Source: Xylocopa sonorina
Taxonomy: Eukaryota > Arthropoda > Insecta > Hymenoptera > Apidae
NCBI RefSeq assembly: GCF_050948175.1
Contig: NC_135198.1
Location: 6,833,001 to 6,897,000 of the forward strand
Direction of reading: 5' to 3'
Length of the DNA stretch: 64,000 nucleotides
The translations under genes and the position numbers were made by a program. This document shows positions 1-12,796 of this stretch, piece by piece. How positions within the stretch are numbered: position 1 is the stretch's first letter; every line of letters starts with the position of its first letter. The notes below the pieces were generated by a model. That model saw nothing but the letters and a program-made list of their open reading frames with translations, was not told the DNA's origin and did not search any database.

Positions 1-615
1 TTATAATTGCTATTAATCATAGGTAGAAAATGAATATTATTGTTAATATGTAATTACCAATCACTAATTGTAAATGCTTCTCTGCGAATATTCCATAAAG
101 TATAGATATCTGGATTTTGTAGCAACATACGCTCAGTAACCATCATCAATTCATCATCGTAAATTTTATTTTTTCTCTGTAACATACCAGATAAAATAAT
201 AATAATTATAATCTAACTTATATCTTTTAATTTCGTTAACTTTCTACTTATTTAATTTTCTTGTCGTACGACTACTTATGCTTTAATTTACTTTTCAATG
301 AGTCATTAATATATATGAATTCGCAACGCAAAATTAATGTATATATGTATAATTACTTTTTCAAATACAATACTTATGCCAGCTCTGTAACGTGCTAGCT
401 TTTCAGCCCTTTCTTTCTTTTTCAATGCCTCCTGCTCTGCAGTTGTCCGAACCTTTACTCTACCATGCTAAAATGTATATATTTTTATTTATAATTATTA
501 TATTATAAACTATTATACAATTAAACTATTAAATGTATAAAAATTAAATTATACGAATCATCAGTAGTTATCAGTGATAGAAAATTGAAAACAAAATATC
601 ACATTTAATTACCAT
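1..615 (-). CDS. RABGGTA: Rab geranylgeranyltransferase alpha subunit (5' end of the gene only)
   Basis: Alpha subunit of Rab geranylgeranyltransferase (GGTase-II), which with the beta subunit and REP adds geranylgeranyl groups to Rab GTPases in the cytosol. Reading leftward, the ATG at 615-613 is the last codon of exon 1 and is followed directly by a GTAATT donor. Exon 2 is 467-357 (HGRVKVRTTAEQ...) and exon 3 is 176-58 (...YDDELM...NPDIYTLWNIRREAF). A fourth exon probably starts at 9 and leaves the window. Phases agree throughout. The HGRVKVRTT start and the first alpha-subunit repeat with LWNxRRE are diagnostic of the family. The start methionine standing alone before an intron is unusual but fits the conserved MHGRVK terminus. 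The rest of the protein lies outside the window. Confidence 0.88.
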
Positions 616-1513
616 ATTGTGTATATTTTATAAATTTCTAATTACAATGTTAGAAATTTGTATTTAATTATTAGGTTATGTTTGCCTACGTGTTACTTTT
701 CTGTTCATGTATTTTAACTGCAAGTGTAGATAAAAAATATTTCTTATATTAACTTTACACTTTCAGTATTTAAAATAAGAACACAAAAGCATTTTATTTT
801 ATTTTCATCTCGGTTTAAAAACGTATAGTTTTAACTATAAATTAACAAATTATATATATATGTCTGCGTGTATAAATTGAAGATTTATTTTACATATATT
901 TTTTAATGTTTTTCCTTGGATGAATAATTAACAATTTGACAATTTCAGTTTGCTTTACACAATAATACCGTAATACTTAGATAAACCATAAGTTATCGAA
1001 GTATGCTTTAGTGGTGTGCGTGCGCATTAGTGTTGCATAACCTTCAAAATGATACATAATGCATAACCTTCGAGTTTATACGTAACTTATTAGCACACAA
1101 GTAAACGTATTAATTTGTAATAATACGAACAAAACAAATTTTAACTCAGTAAAATAATTAAGAGTATCATTTCACTATTTAATTAAGCTGAAACAAAACT
1201 GTTTAAAGTAGAGTTGTTTAATTGACTGTCTCTTTGTAAAATGTAACTATTTGACATCAAATTTATTTTCTTCACAAAAAATAATTCAGTATTTAACAAA
1301 ATTTACTGATATAATATTATATGTGAAATGAATAAATCATGTTTCAGTAGTCTACATGTAATGGCATTTTAATATTACTTATTTTATGGGTTAATAGGAA
1401 AACAAAGTGTGATCGGTAACTTATTTGTAAAACTTCTGACAAGTTATATGTTTTGTAGAACTCAGTAAAGGCAATTAATTTCTTTTGAAGTGTGTATGCG
1501 ATAAGAGTTCATA
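616..1513. other. Head-to-head spacer between RABGGTA and PTGES2
   Basis: About 0.9 kb of AT-rich sequence between the start codons of two divergent genes. It must hold both promoters and 5' UTRs. I see no ORF with coding character, no clear TATA box or initiator, and only a short TA run near 850. Confidence 0.6.
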
Positions 1514-3226
1514 ATGCCCATATTGCAAAAACTGACAAAGTTATCTAGAAATTTGCTTTCCTTCGAAAATGTCATTCAAAGATACCCAGGACGGAATGAA
1601 AGTGTTTTATCAGCATCTCGACAAACTTCAACATTGAAAACTGTGCTCAAAGCAAGTTTAGTAGGAATTTCTATTGGATTGCCTGTCGGTGTTGCCGTCA
1701 CAACTGGTTATTCTTGGTATGTAAATAAAGAAGCTTCGAAAACATACCATCTTGAAGGAAAAGAACGTAAAATTGAAATATTGCAAAACAAACCACCGGT
1801 ACCGGTCTCTAGAAAGGTATACGACACTTAAATACTGGATCCAAAGATTGCATACAAACTTCGCCAATGGATTCTGTAATTAAAACATTTCTTAGCTTTA
1901 CATTGCGTTATGATTGTAGATTGTGTCACCAGTGGATGTTACAGACTTAAAATTAACCCTTTTTCAATATCAAACATGCCCTTTCTGTTGTAAGGTAAAA
2001 TATCTATCTCAATCAGTTTTCTAGAAAATATTGAATTAAAAAGTATATAAATAATTAGTTTTGAATCACTTTTTGAACTATAATTATAATATATAATATT
2101 TAAATCCTGGGGTATTACTATCCTAAAGTTAGTCTCTTTGCTAATAAAAATATTTTAGGTCAGAACATTTTTGGATTACTATGGAATATCTTATGATGTT
2201 GTTGAAGTAGATCCTGTATTAAGAAAAGAAATATCATGGTCATCGTATAAAAAAGTACCAATACTTTTAGCAGAAGTAGGGTCTGGATATCAACCTTTAA
2301 ATGATAGTACAATGATCATTTCTCTACTGGCATCATATTTAAAAGATAGATCACAAAAAATTGACGATTTAATAAAAACTTACCCAAGTATAGCAATGCA
2401 CGATGAGAATGGAAAGCTTAAATATGAAATCATGAATAAATATTTCTTAATGTATCGAGATAATTTAGTTTCAGATAAAGTTATGGATGAAATCATGTAA
2501 GTTTTTGATTTAAAAATTAATAATCCCTTAATTTGACTTCTGATTTGACTTAATTATATTGGTTGTATTTGATTCTATTATATATTAAGTCTTGTATCAT
2601 CAACATACAAATTTTAGATCATTATTGTTATTGCTATATTAATTATTGCTAATACATTTAAATATACATTACGTATGTATTGCTATTAGGGAGGAACGTA
2701 AATGGAGAATGTGGGTTGATGATGTACTTGTTCATACTCTTTCACCAAATGTATATAGAACATTTAATGAGGCATATGACACCTTCAACTGGTTCTCTAA
2801 AGTGAGTATTATTATAATGATAGTTAAGGAGTTGATGCAACTATGAAATAATTTCTCTAGGCTGGTAAATGGGAAGAATATTTTCCAATGTGGGAGAGAT
2901 TAATAATGATAAACGTAGGTGCCATAGCTATGTGGCTTATATCTAAACGGTTAAAGAAAAGGCACCATTTGAAAGATGATGTTCGACAATCCTTCTATGA
3001 TGAAATTAACAAATGGTTATTTGCTGTTAAGAAACATGGTGGAACATTTATGGGAGGGGAAAAACCAAATTTATCTGATCTTGCTGTTTATGGAATTTTA
3101 AAAAGTATAGAAGGATGTAATGCTTTCAAAGATGCTTTGGATAATACGCAACTTGGTACATGGTATAATGCAATGATGAAAGAAGTAGAAACACATTCAG
3201 GAAGTAAATACATAGCAACTAAATAA
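1514..3226 (+). CDS. PTGES2: Prostaglandin E synthase 2 (membrane-associated, GST/thioredoxin-fold)
   Basis: Five exons: 1514-1816, 1920-1994, 2159-2496, 2690-2801 and 2861-3226, giving 397 aa (human about 377). Residues about 47-65 form a hydrophobic anchor. The glutaredoxin-like motif C121-P-F-C124 follows, then a thioredoxin fold with KKVPILLAE, and a C-terminal GST-like domain with SPNVYRT and MGGEKPNLSDLAVYG. In mammals the family isomerises PGH2 to PGE2 or binds haem and glutathione; the physiological role in insects is less certain. The start is the first ATG after an in-frame stop. All four introns are GT-AG and phase-consistent. AATAAA signals lie near 3480-3500. Confidence 0.93.
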
Positions 3227-3819
3227 TGTAAATAGTAATTTACATTGGCTTGTATTATTTACTTTATATTTGAATTGCGAGTATTTATTTATGATTGGAC
3301 ATCTATAATTGTTTGGATTTACATTATTATATGAAATTAAGTAAATAATTGCATTTTATATTTTATCCTGTTTATATGGTACGTATTGTTAACATCTCTT
3401 GAACATGTTAAAAAAGAACAAAGCAACTTACATTATAACTAGTAAATTTGTAAAAATGTAGAAATTCCTAGTTATGTGTAATAATAAATATAGTGTAATA
3501 AAGCTTTAATTTAATATAAAAGTATTTAATGATCAATTAATAGATGTCTTCATATTAATCCTAATCTTTTCATAGATTGATGCATAATTATTGCACGCTT
3601 TTTGGCCCCTGTTTTTGTAATTTCAAGTCGATGTTGTACAGCACGTGAATATGGATATCAACACATATCTTTTATCTACAAATAATAAAAAATATTATTG
3701 TAAACCGAAAGGTAGAGGTTTAAAAGTGTAGCACCCAGAGGCATACTATAATTCAGAATTATTAGTTATACTAAAACTAAAATTTTAACTAAACATTAAT
3801 TACCGAACATGTTGCACAT
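3227..3819. other. Tail-to-tail spacer between PTGES2 and the CUB-domain gene
   Basis: This stretch holds the PTGES2 3' UTR with AATAAA-type signals near 3480-3500. On the minus strand there is a short coding-like stretch at 3657-3550, listed separately. Otherwise it is AT-rich sequence with no recognisable feature. Confidence 0.55.
3550..3657 (-). pseudogene. Orphan coding-like stretch, possible gene remnant or unassigned terminal exon
   Basis: Read on the minus strand, a 35-codon frame starting YPYSRAVQHRLEITK and ending MKRLGLI-stop lies just 3' of the CUB gene. It is rich in charged residues and unlike the AT-driven junk translation around it. An in-frame TGA (3660-3658) closes it upstream, and a TTGTAG acceptor-like site lies about 15 bases further. 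No partner exon could be assigned. It may be the tail of a decayed gene, a retrocopy fragment, or a terminal exon whose other exons I cannot see. I do not recognise the family. Confidence 0.3.
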
Positions 3820-6106
3820 TCAAACTGTACAAGGTATTTGACGATATGTTAACGAGAATCCTTTATTTTCAATTTCTCCCATTTCATCTCCATTTGTGAC
3901 AACATATAATACAAACGGTTTCGAATATGCTAAAAATGGAAAAAAGTACTGACTCATATACTTATGCATTACGTATGTATATATATTTACGTTGTTTAAA
4001 TAAATTATTAACATAAGACATACATACATGTTTTTGTTACAAAACCATTACCACAAAATCGTTCTGTATCAACTGGAACACCATTTTCATATGGATGTGG
4101 AATGATAACAAAGTCTTTAGTACAATTTGTCCCTGATTCTGCTGCATATTCAGTACCTATTTATCAAATAGAAAGAGGTTCTGAATATAAATCTGTGCAT
4201 AAACATAATACATTGCAAGAATAGAAACATTTGTAATTCTTCTCTAAGAAGAGGTAACTGCTTACAATGTCATCATACATAATGTCTCACCTATTATGGT
4301 AGGATCAAATGAACCAGTATCTCCAGACACCGAAAATGAGTTTGAACTTGTTTGGGACCACTCGATACCACAATATCCCCGTGCCATTCTTACACATACA
4401 CCATAATTTGTATTAGCCATTTGCCGTGTACCAATTTCTGGTGCTAAAATAATTTATTATATTTGTTTTATAACCGATTTGGTTAAAAATTGTAATAACA
4501 TTGAACATATTGCAAAATCAAATATCTCATAATTAAGATAATTCATATTTTAACATTAATATTTAATAAAAAATAAAACAAAGCAAATTTTTTATATTCA
4601 AGTTTAATATAAATTATAATTTAAATTTACTTTTAGAATTCTAATCTTAGAGACTAAAATTGTTACACAATTGTTACTTTATAATTATTTACACATTTTA
4701 AACGTTAACTATTAATTTTTTAATGTAATTATTTCTTCAAATTACTGTTAATTACAATACCTCTCGGATTCTGTGTTGTGCCATAATTAAAACTCGTTAC
4801 AGTATTTGTAACAGTATCAAAATATTGTAAACATCCATTTGGAGCTGTAATTAATTAATTCTTTAATATTTGATATCATTGAGTAATTTTGTTAAGATGT
4901 TCTAGACATTGTCAGCGAAAGAAATGTTTTAAATGTTAATTTATATAAAATGTAATTAATTTTAAATTAATAATTAAATTTATAAATTCTAATTATAAGC
5001 TATAGCTACTTGCAAAATAAATATTAAATTTGAAGAATATTGAACATACCTTTAGCTGTAGAATCACATGGTATTTGTTGAATTCTTATATTCCAACGAC
5101 GATCAGTGGCATAATCAGCATTAGTATCAATTGATAGCATAATAGGTGTGTTATCATTGAAATCCATATATACTGAACAAATTTAATACTGACTTATTAA
5201 TATAGTTTTATGTAAAATTTCCAACATTTATATTTACTTTATATTAGTTTTATTTACTATACCATGTTGGTTTGCATTTTCTCCACAAATTCGGGGTATT
5301 GTACTTCCAGATCCAGAAACTAAAAAAAGATCGTAGTCACAAACTCCACTAGCATTTGGCGATGCAAGACTAAACTCCAAAAAATCCAAACGTAACTAAA
5401 ACAGATTTATAACACGTGATGATTGTTTAACTTAATAATATAATTTTATACATATTTTATTTCATTACTTGGCATATGTTTGAATTGCAACGCTGTACTG
5501 TTATTGTACATCTTGATTGTCCTTCATAAGTTGTGGGATACTCTGGATTTGTAAAATATGTATTATTTACATTTGTTGTAGAGCCGCACGTTTTTTGAAC
5601 TACAAGCAATAAATTAAAATACACTTTAAATAGTGAGATTATATGCAGAATATAAATTTTACGTAGGAAATAATTTCATATTACTTACAAACGCAACAAA
5701 TGCCATGTCCATTCGCACAAGTGCCAGATGGTGTCCCACCATAATCACGACACTCTCTTCTAGTGAAGCAGGTACCATTTAAATTGTTGCTAGCAAGGCA
5801 TTCGGAATTTGCAAAACGTATAACACTGAATAACGGGAAGACTGTTCAAAGATTCATTTAATAATTTGATACATGTGATATATTCAAAATATTTATGTTA
5901 AATTATAAATAAGATGTAGTATTATTCATCTATTTATCAGCATTATTTTTAGATAAAATATTTAAAGTACAGTTTTGTCTATTTTGTAACTACTTACATC
6001 TTCCACGAGTCATTGCATTTTGAACGTCCGCGATATTATTACTATTTAATTGACAATTGATAAAATTGCCAAAAAGGAAAATCGTCGAGCAAACTATACG
6101 TAACAT
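3820..6106 (-). CDS. Secreted CUB-domain protein, insect-conserved family of unknown function
   Basis: Nine exons on the minus strand: 6106-5998, 5841-5689, 5599-5469, 5395-5263, 5172-5050, 4844-4761, 4443-4291, 4156-4028 and 3929-3820, giving 374 aa. The first about 19 residues (MLRIVCSTIFLFGNFINC) form a signal peptide. A short cysteine module follows (GTCFTRREC...GICCVC), then two CUB-like halves with paired cysteines: TCGSTTNVNNTYF and RCNSNICQLRLDF, then a second half ending in YRQIPCTV-stop. The overall pattern matches an extracellular family found widely in insects, usually annotated as uncharacterised CUB proteins. Several N-glycosylation sequons are present. Every junction keeps phase. 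The function is unknown; extracellular binding is the family-level inference. Confidence 0.87.
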
Positions 6107-6641
6107 CTTTCAAATTGCAACTGTTCGAAGTACGTTCAATACTCCAAAGATTTCGTTTAACGGTACTCAAAAAATCAGAACAATTAGCGCATAGGTATGA
6201 ACTAACTCACTATTTACTTAAATTTACATAACTGGATTTTCTGGAACATGCAGTTAAGTGATAGAACTACTTAAATTAATGCTAATTTCTACGAAATTCT
6301 ATTAGATGCAATCAATTGTATATATCCTACATGTAAAGATGTAAAAAAGAAATATTTTTTTATTATATCACACAATTAAGAAAAAATATACTAAAATCAA
6401 TATTGTAGATCATATAAACATATATTATAAATAGATATCAGTAATAGTTTTACAGTATTTAATATATTTCTTTATGTTTCTCACTTAGCTACAATACATG
6501 TACATACTTTATATTTCTTTAGACTTTATCTATAAAATCCAGCTACTTTAACTTAAATTGAATCTATACTGGTAATCTGATTTATATTGCAATAAAAATA
6601 ATGCTATATATATCTAAATCAATAGATATAATATTAATATA
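6107..6641. other. Spacer between the CUB gene and IFT122
   Basis: AT-rich sequence holding the CUB-gene promoter/5' UTR and the IFT122 3' end. No ORF, repeat or conserved site is visible to me. Confidence 0.5.
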
Positions 6642-9600
6642 CTAAGTGGAAATTTTATTTATCACTCTACAAAATGGACAGTATCCATGTCGCAATAAAG
6701 CCAATTCATAATCATCCAAATGAAATAGCTAAAAGAAGTAATAAGCTAATGTTAACGTTTGTATTTTTGTTGCTTATTTAGTTACTATATAGTTATGTAC
6801 TAATGTAATTCATGTTAAAATATAACATAAACATAATGATAGATTTCTACATACCTTTAGACAAGATTTACAAAATGTAATTTGCAAGTCAGGTAAAAGA
6901 TTTTTGAAATATTTTGTTTTGAATGGTTTTGGCCATTTTACAATTAATGCAGTACATGGATCCATACTTTTCAACACATTTCTTCCAACAACTATAGTAG
7001 AAGCAGATTTTTCCTAAAATAAAGAAATATAATAATTTCTTCTTAAATTTGGTTGATTGTTGGAATAAATAATCATAAATATTTTATTATATTATCTTTA
7101 ATCTCATCAATTATGGACTCTTAACTTATAAGATAATATTTATTTTATAGAATTTATAAATATATATGATAATACCTCATACTTCATTAAACGAGCAGTA
7201 AAAAGATCTACTTCAGGTGTAATAGCTAATTGATCCGTATCTGTAACATCATCAGATGATGACAGTGATTCATTTATTAATTTTTCTGCTTCTTCATCCG
7301 AAATGTTTTCTTCTAATTCAAACTCGACCAGTGGTAGAATTTCTGTAATTTCAACAAATATATTACAATCTTTTACCTTTGTTTTTTACCTTTTTTTTTT
7401 ACCTTTACATTATATACGCGAAACATTTAAATATTATCTAACTATAATGATATATGCCAAAAATTTGTGTAAATTTCCAAAAAATAATACTTACCAAACA
7501 TAACAAAAGAATATTGAAATTTTAATCCACATTGTACACATTGTCCTTGATTATTAGACGATAACAGAGGATTAAAGGTTGAACATTTGTAGCAAAGTGG
7601 TAAAAGTTCTTCAGGATCTCTATAGGAAGAAGCTCGAGCATTTAAATTTGAAGTTTGTAATTGACTAAGTTGACTTGCTGGTATTTTTGTTTTCCGTAAT
7701 TTGTCAAGTAATTGCATAATCAGTTTATTAGCACCAAGAAGAGAGGCTTGTTTTAGCAACGTATATATTATAATGAATCTCGAAACCCCTTCCACTTGAA
7801 TATTTTCAGTTTTGGTTAAAAGAAATCTTGCAATATTGAAAAGTGCTTCTGGCATTAGTGATGTAAATGGTTCTTCCTAAAAATAATTGACTGATAAATT
7901 TTAATATAATATATAACAGTTTGTGTATATAACAGTTACCATGTATTTATGCACTTCGTGATAAGCATAATAAATTTCAGCTTTTTCATAATATTGGAGA
8001 AATATTGTTTGTAATTCCTCAGTGCTTTTATTAAGATTTAAATTGATTTGAGATAAAAGCCAATAAAAATAAGAAGCATCGCGAAATCTCTTTTCAGTAA
8101 CTGCATTTCTGGCTAACATTGTTAAAACCATCACAGATTCATCTGATTGCCCTGCTATCTGGAACGCTAAAAAATTATATAAGTGTCTTCCAATTAATAT
8201 TACTGTAATTATTATTAGTAAGTAGTAATGTACTATTTATTACCTTTCTGTGCTTCAGAAAAATGACCAGTCTCTGCTAACCATCTAGCATATGGTCCGT
8301 ATATTCTGGCCTTCAGTTTAGGATTTCTTTCAGCTAATTCAAACGCTTCTGGCCAAGCTTGAGCTTCTACTAAAACATCTGCTACATCAGGGTCATCACC
8401 TAAACGACTAAAAATTTCTGCTGCGCCATGAGTTGCTCCTAATTTTTTCAATTTTTTAGCGATTATAGTTAAATTGTCTCTATCAGCCTTATCAAGTTGC
8501 CTGCCAACTTTGATTAACATATCAATCCAAGCATATTCAGCAATTATGTTAATAGCACGATCAATATCTCCAGCTGAAAGAAACATTTCGGCTGCAGCAC
8601 GAGGTTCTCCAAGACTTTTAGCCCATTCTGCTCTTTTACGAAGTAAAATTGTACGATCCTAAATATATTATTGAAATCATCAATCTTGAAATAAACAGTT
8701 GTAAAAGACTTTTATGCCCTAAGTTAATATTACTTGTGGTTTCTATTTCATGTTCAATAAAAGCTGTATCCTAACATTTCATTCATATTACAGCTGCTAT
8801 GTTGACAAAACATCAGGATATAATCCCTATTGAACAAACCATTCATCCGCAAGCATTGCATAATATGTATACAAAAATAATAACTGAGAAATTAACTATA
8901 CTAACTTGATTATTTCCACTGGCAATAAATTCTTGGGCAATATCGAACATGCGTAAATCTGAATACATAGCTAACGCATATTGTTGTAAACCAGCTTTCT
9001 GAAAAAGTTTTGCAGCATCCTTTAGCTTTCCCATGGCAGCTGCAGCAGTAGCCATACATGCTTCCTTTCCCCACTCTCCAGACTTTAATTTTTCTTCCAC
9101 TTCAGCCAGGACTTCTATATATTTCAAATTTTTTACTCTGGCAAATGAAGAGTATGCTATGTTTAATTCTAAATTTTCTAGAGCAGCAGTGCCTAAAGCA
9201 AACCAATCAGAATCTGCTACCCCAAGGCATGCTATGTTATAAGCATCAGAGAAAAGACCAATGTCAAGATACTGATACATGAATAATGATAATGGCACCT
9301 AAACATAAATGATTAAGACTGATTTGCATCAATTATTATCATCTATACTATTATGTTACAATTTGAAGTTTTATGTTTTAGAAGTTATACATAAATTTTA
9401 ATATAAGATATAGTCTTTACCTCCATTATAGCAATAGAAGAACCATTTAAACAATAAACCTTTGAGCCATTGTGACCGATAACAAGACCAGTAAATTTTT
9501 GTTTGTATTCCATAAAATTACCTACTTTAATTGCTAAATATTCCCCGTTAGAAAAACACATTATATCTTCAAAACTGTTATTGAATGCTACACTATTTAC

Positions 9601-12084
9601 ATTTGGGAATTCTTGCAGTTTTTCCTCTGTATATAAATCAAATACACAAAGAACTCCATGGTCACTAACAACAGCAAGCTTTTCTTTAAATGAGCTAATA
9701 TCAAGACATCTTACAGAACCTTCAATTTTTATTAAATATGCTGGGAAAGGATTATCTAAGTATATTTTTACTATATAGCCACTGTTTAAACCTGGAAAGT
9801 ACAAGAATTTTAAAAATACTTAAATTGTCACCACTTCTTTTTTTATAAAGAATTAATTATACATTTTTAGAATACAAACCTGCAATTAGGCATTCTTGTC
9901 CAACTGGACCACCAATAACTTTTATATAAGTTATGAGTCCATCAAGTATCCATTCTCTTTCTATTATTCCACCAAAAGATAAACTTTGTAATCTTCTATC
10001 AGTACACAAAATCAAATTATTTGTAGTAACAACAAGTAAATTACAATTTAATGCTTGATTCAATTTTTCACATATGCGATAATGCATTCCATCATTGGAA
10101 TTTGATGGTTCATAAATAATTACACGTTCTGATAATTGAACCGCTAATCTATTCTTATATACAGCAATACGCTGTATCTAAAAATAAAGTAACAGATGTC
10201 ATTATAAGGTTTCTATTAAATTTTTAAGCTAGCTTCTTACAATTACTAATTAAATGCTTACCAAATCTTTACATTTAATACGAACTTTTTGACTGGTAAC
10301 TAAATTTTGTATTATTACATCAGTCATATTTTCTCTATATGCATATCGATCGCCATATAATCCATGTATAATGTTCCAAGACAATTGTAAATATGTTATT
10401 GTACCATCTTGACATCCAAGTGCCTAAATAAGTAAAGAGAATAGCATTTTTAGAAAGAAATATAAACAACAAACTAAATGTACAGTTATGAGGAAAAACA
10501 ATGAAAGTTAGTTCCTTTTTTTCCAAATAGTAAATAAAAAAATACAAAATTAAGATCTAGGAAGAAGAAAAGTTTTAATTCATACAACATGTGTTGAAGT
10601 TGGATGTACTGCACAACTCCAAACCCAAGAAGAGAATGTATTACCAATATTAATTAATTGTATTCCATCATACGTCATTAGTATACATTGTTTATTACTT
10701 CCACAAACTAAAATGTATTGACCTCCTGAGAAATTGCACATTTTAAGAGGAATAAAATTAAATAGTCTGTCTTTTCCAAACGGCTTCCCCGAAACTGAAT
10801 AAAAGGATATTGTTCCATTCCATTCTCCAACACAGAGAACATCTGTTGAATCATCCCTATAAAAGATACAAGAATTTATTGACATTTACTAAATTAAAAA
10901 ATTGTTATTATCATCACCAAGAGTATCTTCTTGATTACCATTGACGATTCCACAGCAAACACCAAATGGGAATACCATTTTGCCTCTCGATTCGTATCTG
11001 TTCTTCTCCATTCTAAATATATAAAATAATATATATAAAAATAAGACAAGACAAAATCAAAGATGTAACACTAATGCTATTGTGCCTACACATTAAATAA
11101 ATACTTATATATATTTAACAATATATAGGTTTGAATGAGAAGTACAACAAACTTTGTTTCTAATGGAGACATAACCAGATGCCAAGCCAATAGCTAAGTA
11201 TTGTCCATCCTTCGTCCAAGCACAGCAATTTACCCGTCCTTTTGACTTATGCTTCACAACTGCTTTTTGTTCTGGAGACCAGAATGCTATGTCTGATAAG
11301 GAACAACTTAAAAGTTGATGCGATACTGGATTAAACTGCATAGTTTGAACAGCTTCATTATGTCTAAAATAAATATTGCAATCATAAATATGTAACATAC
11401 ATAATATAACATTTAATGTTAAGTTTCAGAATTACAGATTCTAAGATTATCACTTACGAATACTTAAGTATACCCTCTAATCTTGATGTCCAAATGATAA
11501 CACTTTTATCCGCACTACCTGATGCAAATTTTTTACCATCCCTTGCATAACATACACAATAAACTACATCCTTATGTCCTATAAAGCATCAATAAAAATA
11601 TAATCAGTGTATTCCTTCTGTTCATTAATTTTTTTAGTCTTTAACTTACAACGTGTCTTAATTACCTTTCAATGGTTGAATCAAAGCGCCATCATTAGTT
11701 TCATAAACAAGGACCTGTTGTCCAGCAGCAATAACTAACTGAGTTCCATCTGGATTAAAACACAGGTCATATATACTGAAACAACATTGTGTAAAATATC
11801 AATAATATTTATTGCAACAAATAATAAAAAATAAACATAAATATTGTATCAAATACTTTCCATGTTAGAATTTTAACAAAATTATAGTTGCTTATTTATT
11901 AGTATTATTCATGAAACAATGTTAGATTGTAGTAATATCCTTAATAGTTACTAGTAATAATTTAATAACTCCTTATGAATTATTAAAAATGAATATATTA
12001 ATAACATATATACTATTATTTCTGTACTTACCATCGTTCAGATTTATCTTGAACCTTGTCAACCCAGGTTGGAGAAGCTTTCAT
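6642..12084 (-). CDS. IFT122: Intraflagellar transport protein 122 (IFT-A complex, WD-repeat/TPR)
   Basis: Core component of IFT-A, which drives retrograde transport and membrane-protein entry in cilia. Sixteen minus-strand exons: 12084-12032, 11775-11666, 11578-11458, 11363-11153, 11012-10939, 10856-10586, 10423-10262, 10177-9880, 9791-9421, 9298-8906, 8658-8244, 8166-7940, 7876-7495, 7342-7176, 7013-6855 and 6728-6642, giving 1166 aa. Residues 1 to about 550 form two WD40 propellers (ASGSADKSVIIW, WSPEQKAVVKHKS, GCQDGTI). A TPR-like solenoid follows (MYQYLDIG...AYNIACLGV; DASYFYWLLS). The C-terminal zinc-binding cysteines are C997/C1000, C1015/C1018, C1133/C1136 and C1155/C1158. The protein aligns with human IFT122 end to end. 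The donors of exons 4 and 8 are the weak GTTTGT form. In insects, cilia are limited mainly to sensory neurons. Confidence 0.95.
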
Positions 12085-12796
12085 TGTTTATTCTTTCATA
12101 AAAATGTTATTTTTACAGTTAAAAGAGGCAAAGAAAGTTGCAAGAAATTATTTACACCATTTTCGTACATAAGTTTGTTTTGTGGTTTCCACGGAAACTA
12201 TTAAAATGGCGGCACAACAAAGAAAATCATAAGATTTTGTGTTCACTTAAAAAATAGAAATAATAGCCTAAAATGATGGAAAACAGAGCATTAGCTATAT
12301 TTTATAGATATTATTGGCCTTTTTTCTTTATAAATATTTTTGTTTTTTATTAACTACATGAAGAAGTGATTTATAAAAGTATTACTTCATTACTATATGT
12401 AAAAAATTATATACTTTATAATTTAGATTTATAACAGTATATAGATGCAATAAGTACAATTTTAATAAGAACCAGATATTTTACTTGTACCTTCAAATAC
12501 AGGAAACAATAGCAAACAATTATATTAAACTGTATATAATCATTTAAATATCAAATTTTATATTTTAGCAAAATAAACAACTATTAAGTATACAATACCA
12601 GAAATTATAATGTAATATATTTCTACTCGTAAAAAAATAAAACAATAACATATATCTAGTCTTTTGCATGAATTAAATATAATGTACTACTAAAAAATAT
12701 TTCTCGTATTATTTAATATTCTATGTAATAATATAAATAATAAAAATACATTGGAATGCATTATAATTATTCTAAAAAAATTTATTTACATACTCA
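12085..12796. other. IFT122 promoter region and GPAA1 3' flank
   Basis: The right part is a very AT-rich GPAA1 3' flank. The left part is the IFT122 5' UTR and promoter with the X-box listed separately. A three-codon uORF (ATG AAA GAA TAA) ends just upstream of the IFT122 ATG. Confidence 0.5.
12185..12198. promoter_or_regulatory. RFX X-box upstream of IFT122
   Basis: GTTTCC-AC-GGAAAC is a perfect 6-2-6 palindrome that fits the X-box bound by RFX factors, the main regulators of ciliary genes. It lies about 100 bp upstream of the IFT122 ATG, the usual spacing for insect ciliary targets. A YY1/Pho-like AAAATGGCGGC follows at 12203-12213. Binding is inferred from the match and the target gene. 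Confidence 0.7.

Noticed and set aside
3658..3660. In-frame TGA as a possible selenocysteine codon
   Set aside because: No SECIS-like hairpin recognised downstream, and Hymenoptera are generally regarded as having lost selenoproteins.
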